A DNA stretch of 64,000 nucleotides from Crenothrix sp043729335 (GTDB taxonomy: Bacteria; Pseudomonadota; Gammaproteobacteria; Methylococcales; Methylomonadaceae): contig NZ_JAYTLQ010000028.1 of NCBI RefSeq assembly GCF_043729335.1, positions 1 to 64,000 of the forward strand, read 5' to 3'. The translations under genes were made by a program, and so were the position numbers. Every line of letters begins with the position of its first letter. Position 1 is the stretch's first letter. This document shows positions 62,916 through 64,000 of this stretch, piece after piece. The notes under the pieces were generated by a model, which did not search any database, was not told the DNA's origin, and saw only the letters and a program-made list of their open reading frames with translations.

Positions 62916-64000
62916 CTAACTGGTTTGCGGCGTTTTTTCCTTACCCGCTGGTTTAATCAAGCGTATACCCAGCTCTTTCAATTGTTCGTCAGTTACAACA
63001 GCAGGCGCACTCACCAACGGACACGCCGCCGACTGCGTTTTCGGGAAAGCAATCACATCACGGATTGATGTAGAACCGGTCATCAACATCACCAAACGAT
63101 CCAGACCAAACGCCAAACCACCGTGCGGCGGTGCGCCATACTTCAATGCATCCAGCAAGAAACCGAATTTTTCGCGAGCTTCCACTTCACCAATGCCCAA
63201 AATCTCAAACACAGTTTGTTGCATAGAAGTGCGGTTGATACGAATCGAACCACCGCCGACTTCTGTGCCGTTCAACACCAAATCGTAAGCCCGTGACAAC
63301 GCTGTAGCTGGATTCGCCACCAAGTCTTCCACCGAACAACTGGGCGCAGTAAACGGATGATGAATAGCATTAAAGCGGCCTGATTTTTCATCCCAGTCAA
63401 ACATCGGGAAGTCCACCACCCACACTGGTTTCCACTCACCTTGCAGCAATTTAAGGTCGTGGCCTAATTTAACCCGCAACGCGCCCATCGCTTCATTGAC
63501 GATACTGGCTTTGTCCGCACCAAAAAAGATCAAATCGCCGTCTTGTGCGCCGGTTTTGGCCATCACACTCGCCCACACTTCAGCGGAGGCAAATTTAACA
63601 ATCGGGGATTGCAAGCCGTCAATGCCTGCCGCCAAATCGTTGACTTTAATATACGCCAAGCCCCGCGCTCCGTAAATACTGACGAATTTAGTCAGATCAT
63701 CAATGTCTTTACGGCTTAGCAACTCGCCACCATTCGGTACGCGCATGGCGGCAACACGGCCTTTCGGATCATTGGCCGGTGCTGAAAATACCTTGAAATC
63801 CACGTCTTTCATGTCATCGGCAATATCGACCAATTCCAGCGGAATGCGCAGATCAGGGCGGTCAATACCGTAGCGCGAAATGGCTTCCTGGTAGCTCATG
63901 CGCGGGAATTTGGCATCCAGTTCCACGTTGATGACCTTAGCAAACAACTGGCGGATCATCTCTTCCATGATGACCATGATCTCATCTTCGTTCATGAACG
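62916..64000 (-). CDS. aspS: Aspartyl-tRNA synthetase, C-terminal part (start beyond window)
   Basis: The frame is open to the window edge and holds about 360 of the expected ~590 residues. It aligns throughout with the catalytic domain of bacterial AspRS: the GAD insertion domain (DVDFKVFSAPANDPKGRVAAMRVP in part), FGADKASIVNEAMGALR, motif 2/3 regions HHPFTAP and GAPPHGGLAFGLDRLVMLM (in part), and DVIAFPKTQSAACPL. The anticodon-binding N-terminus and motif 1 lie outside. Whether it is discriminating or non-discriminating cannot be judged from this part. Confidence 0.97.
   Translation of the reverse strand, partial: FMNEDEIMVIMEEMIRQLFAKVINVELDAKFPRMSYQEAISRYGIDRPDLRIPLELVDIADDMKDVDFKVFSAPANDPKGRVAAMRVPNGGELLSRKDIDDLTKFVSIYGARGLAYIKVNDLAAGIDGLQSPIVKFASAEVWASVMAKTGAQDGDLIFFGADKASIVNEAMGALRVKLGHDLKLLQGEWKPVWVVDFPMFDWDEKSGRFNAIHHPFTAPSCSVEDLVANPATALSRAYDLVLNGTEVGGGSIRINRTSMQQTVFEILGIGEVEAREKFGFLLDALKYGAPPHGGLAFGLDRLVMLMTGSTSIRDVIAFPKTQSAACPLVSAPAVVTDEQLKELGIRLIKPAGKEKTPQTS

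Overview
The window is a chromosomal segment of a moderately AT-rich gammaproteobacterium. WecB, WecC, YbiT, FabA/FabB, FeoABC, TtcA, Slt, GltBD, NadA and AspS all read as close relatives of the gammaproteobacterial proteins. A methylotroph or methanotroph of the Methylococcales type would fit the formate-tetrahydrofolate ligase, the cytochrome P460-like protein and the HupE-linked TonB receptor. No methane or methanol oxidation gene lies in the window, so that assignment is inference.

Layout. 1-4569 (minus): N-terminal 1523 codons of a giant repeat adhesin, cut by the window edge. 4995-7395 (minus): wecB-wecC, making UDP-ManNAcA. 8135-12836 (plus): a TauE/SafE-like permease, then a tight operon of fhs, an M14-like peptidase and a GNAT/C39 fusion. 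12892-17683: a small secreted protein, a redoxin, the ABC-F protein YbiT and an FHA-flavoreductase-ferredoxin fusion. 17797-20566 (minus): feoABC behind a Fur box. 21040-29926 (minus): tRNA-Ser, a methyltransferase, ttcA, fabA-fabB, slt and a UPF0182 membrane protein. 30746-32500 (plus): an accessory unit with a solo LuxR-type HTH protein and two paralogous small secreted cysteine proteins, each behind the same palindrome, structured leader and terminator. 32550-37068: an ECF sigma factor with a double-cupin anti-sigma candidate, a beta-propeller protein, a P460-like cytochrome and an AraC regulator. 37571-40198 (plus): a HupE/UreJ membrane domain fused in frame to a TonB-dependent receptor. 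40467-53411: a duplicated oligopeptide ABC ATPase, a zinc peptidase, mazG, a PfkB kinase, dgkA, gcvH, a periplasmic adaptor and gltBD. 53689-58782 (plus): a UbiF-like hydroxylase, ssb, a soluble PAS kinase with a FixJ-type regulator, and a DUF1345 protein. 58822-64000 (minus): a lipoprotein hydrolase, nadA, a SIMPL protein, a toxin-antitoxin module and the C-terminal part of aspS.

Best candidate for an undescribed system: 30746-32500. Two 20-bp palindromes lie exactly 52 nt upstream (start to start) of the same leader motif, with similar -10-like hexamers at the same offset between them. The geometry is that of a LuxR-type activator at about -42. Each leader folds into a hairpin whose outer stem differs between copies but stays paired. 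The two encoded proteins share a Cys-bounded core I do not recognise. Second candidate: the HupE-TonB receptor fusion, where the last HupE helix appears to serve as the receptor's signal peptide.

Several intergenic regions hold miniature inverted-repeat elements, including a family with 16-bp terminal repeats in two copies. No CRISPR array, rRNA, prophage or transposase gene was seen.
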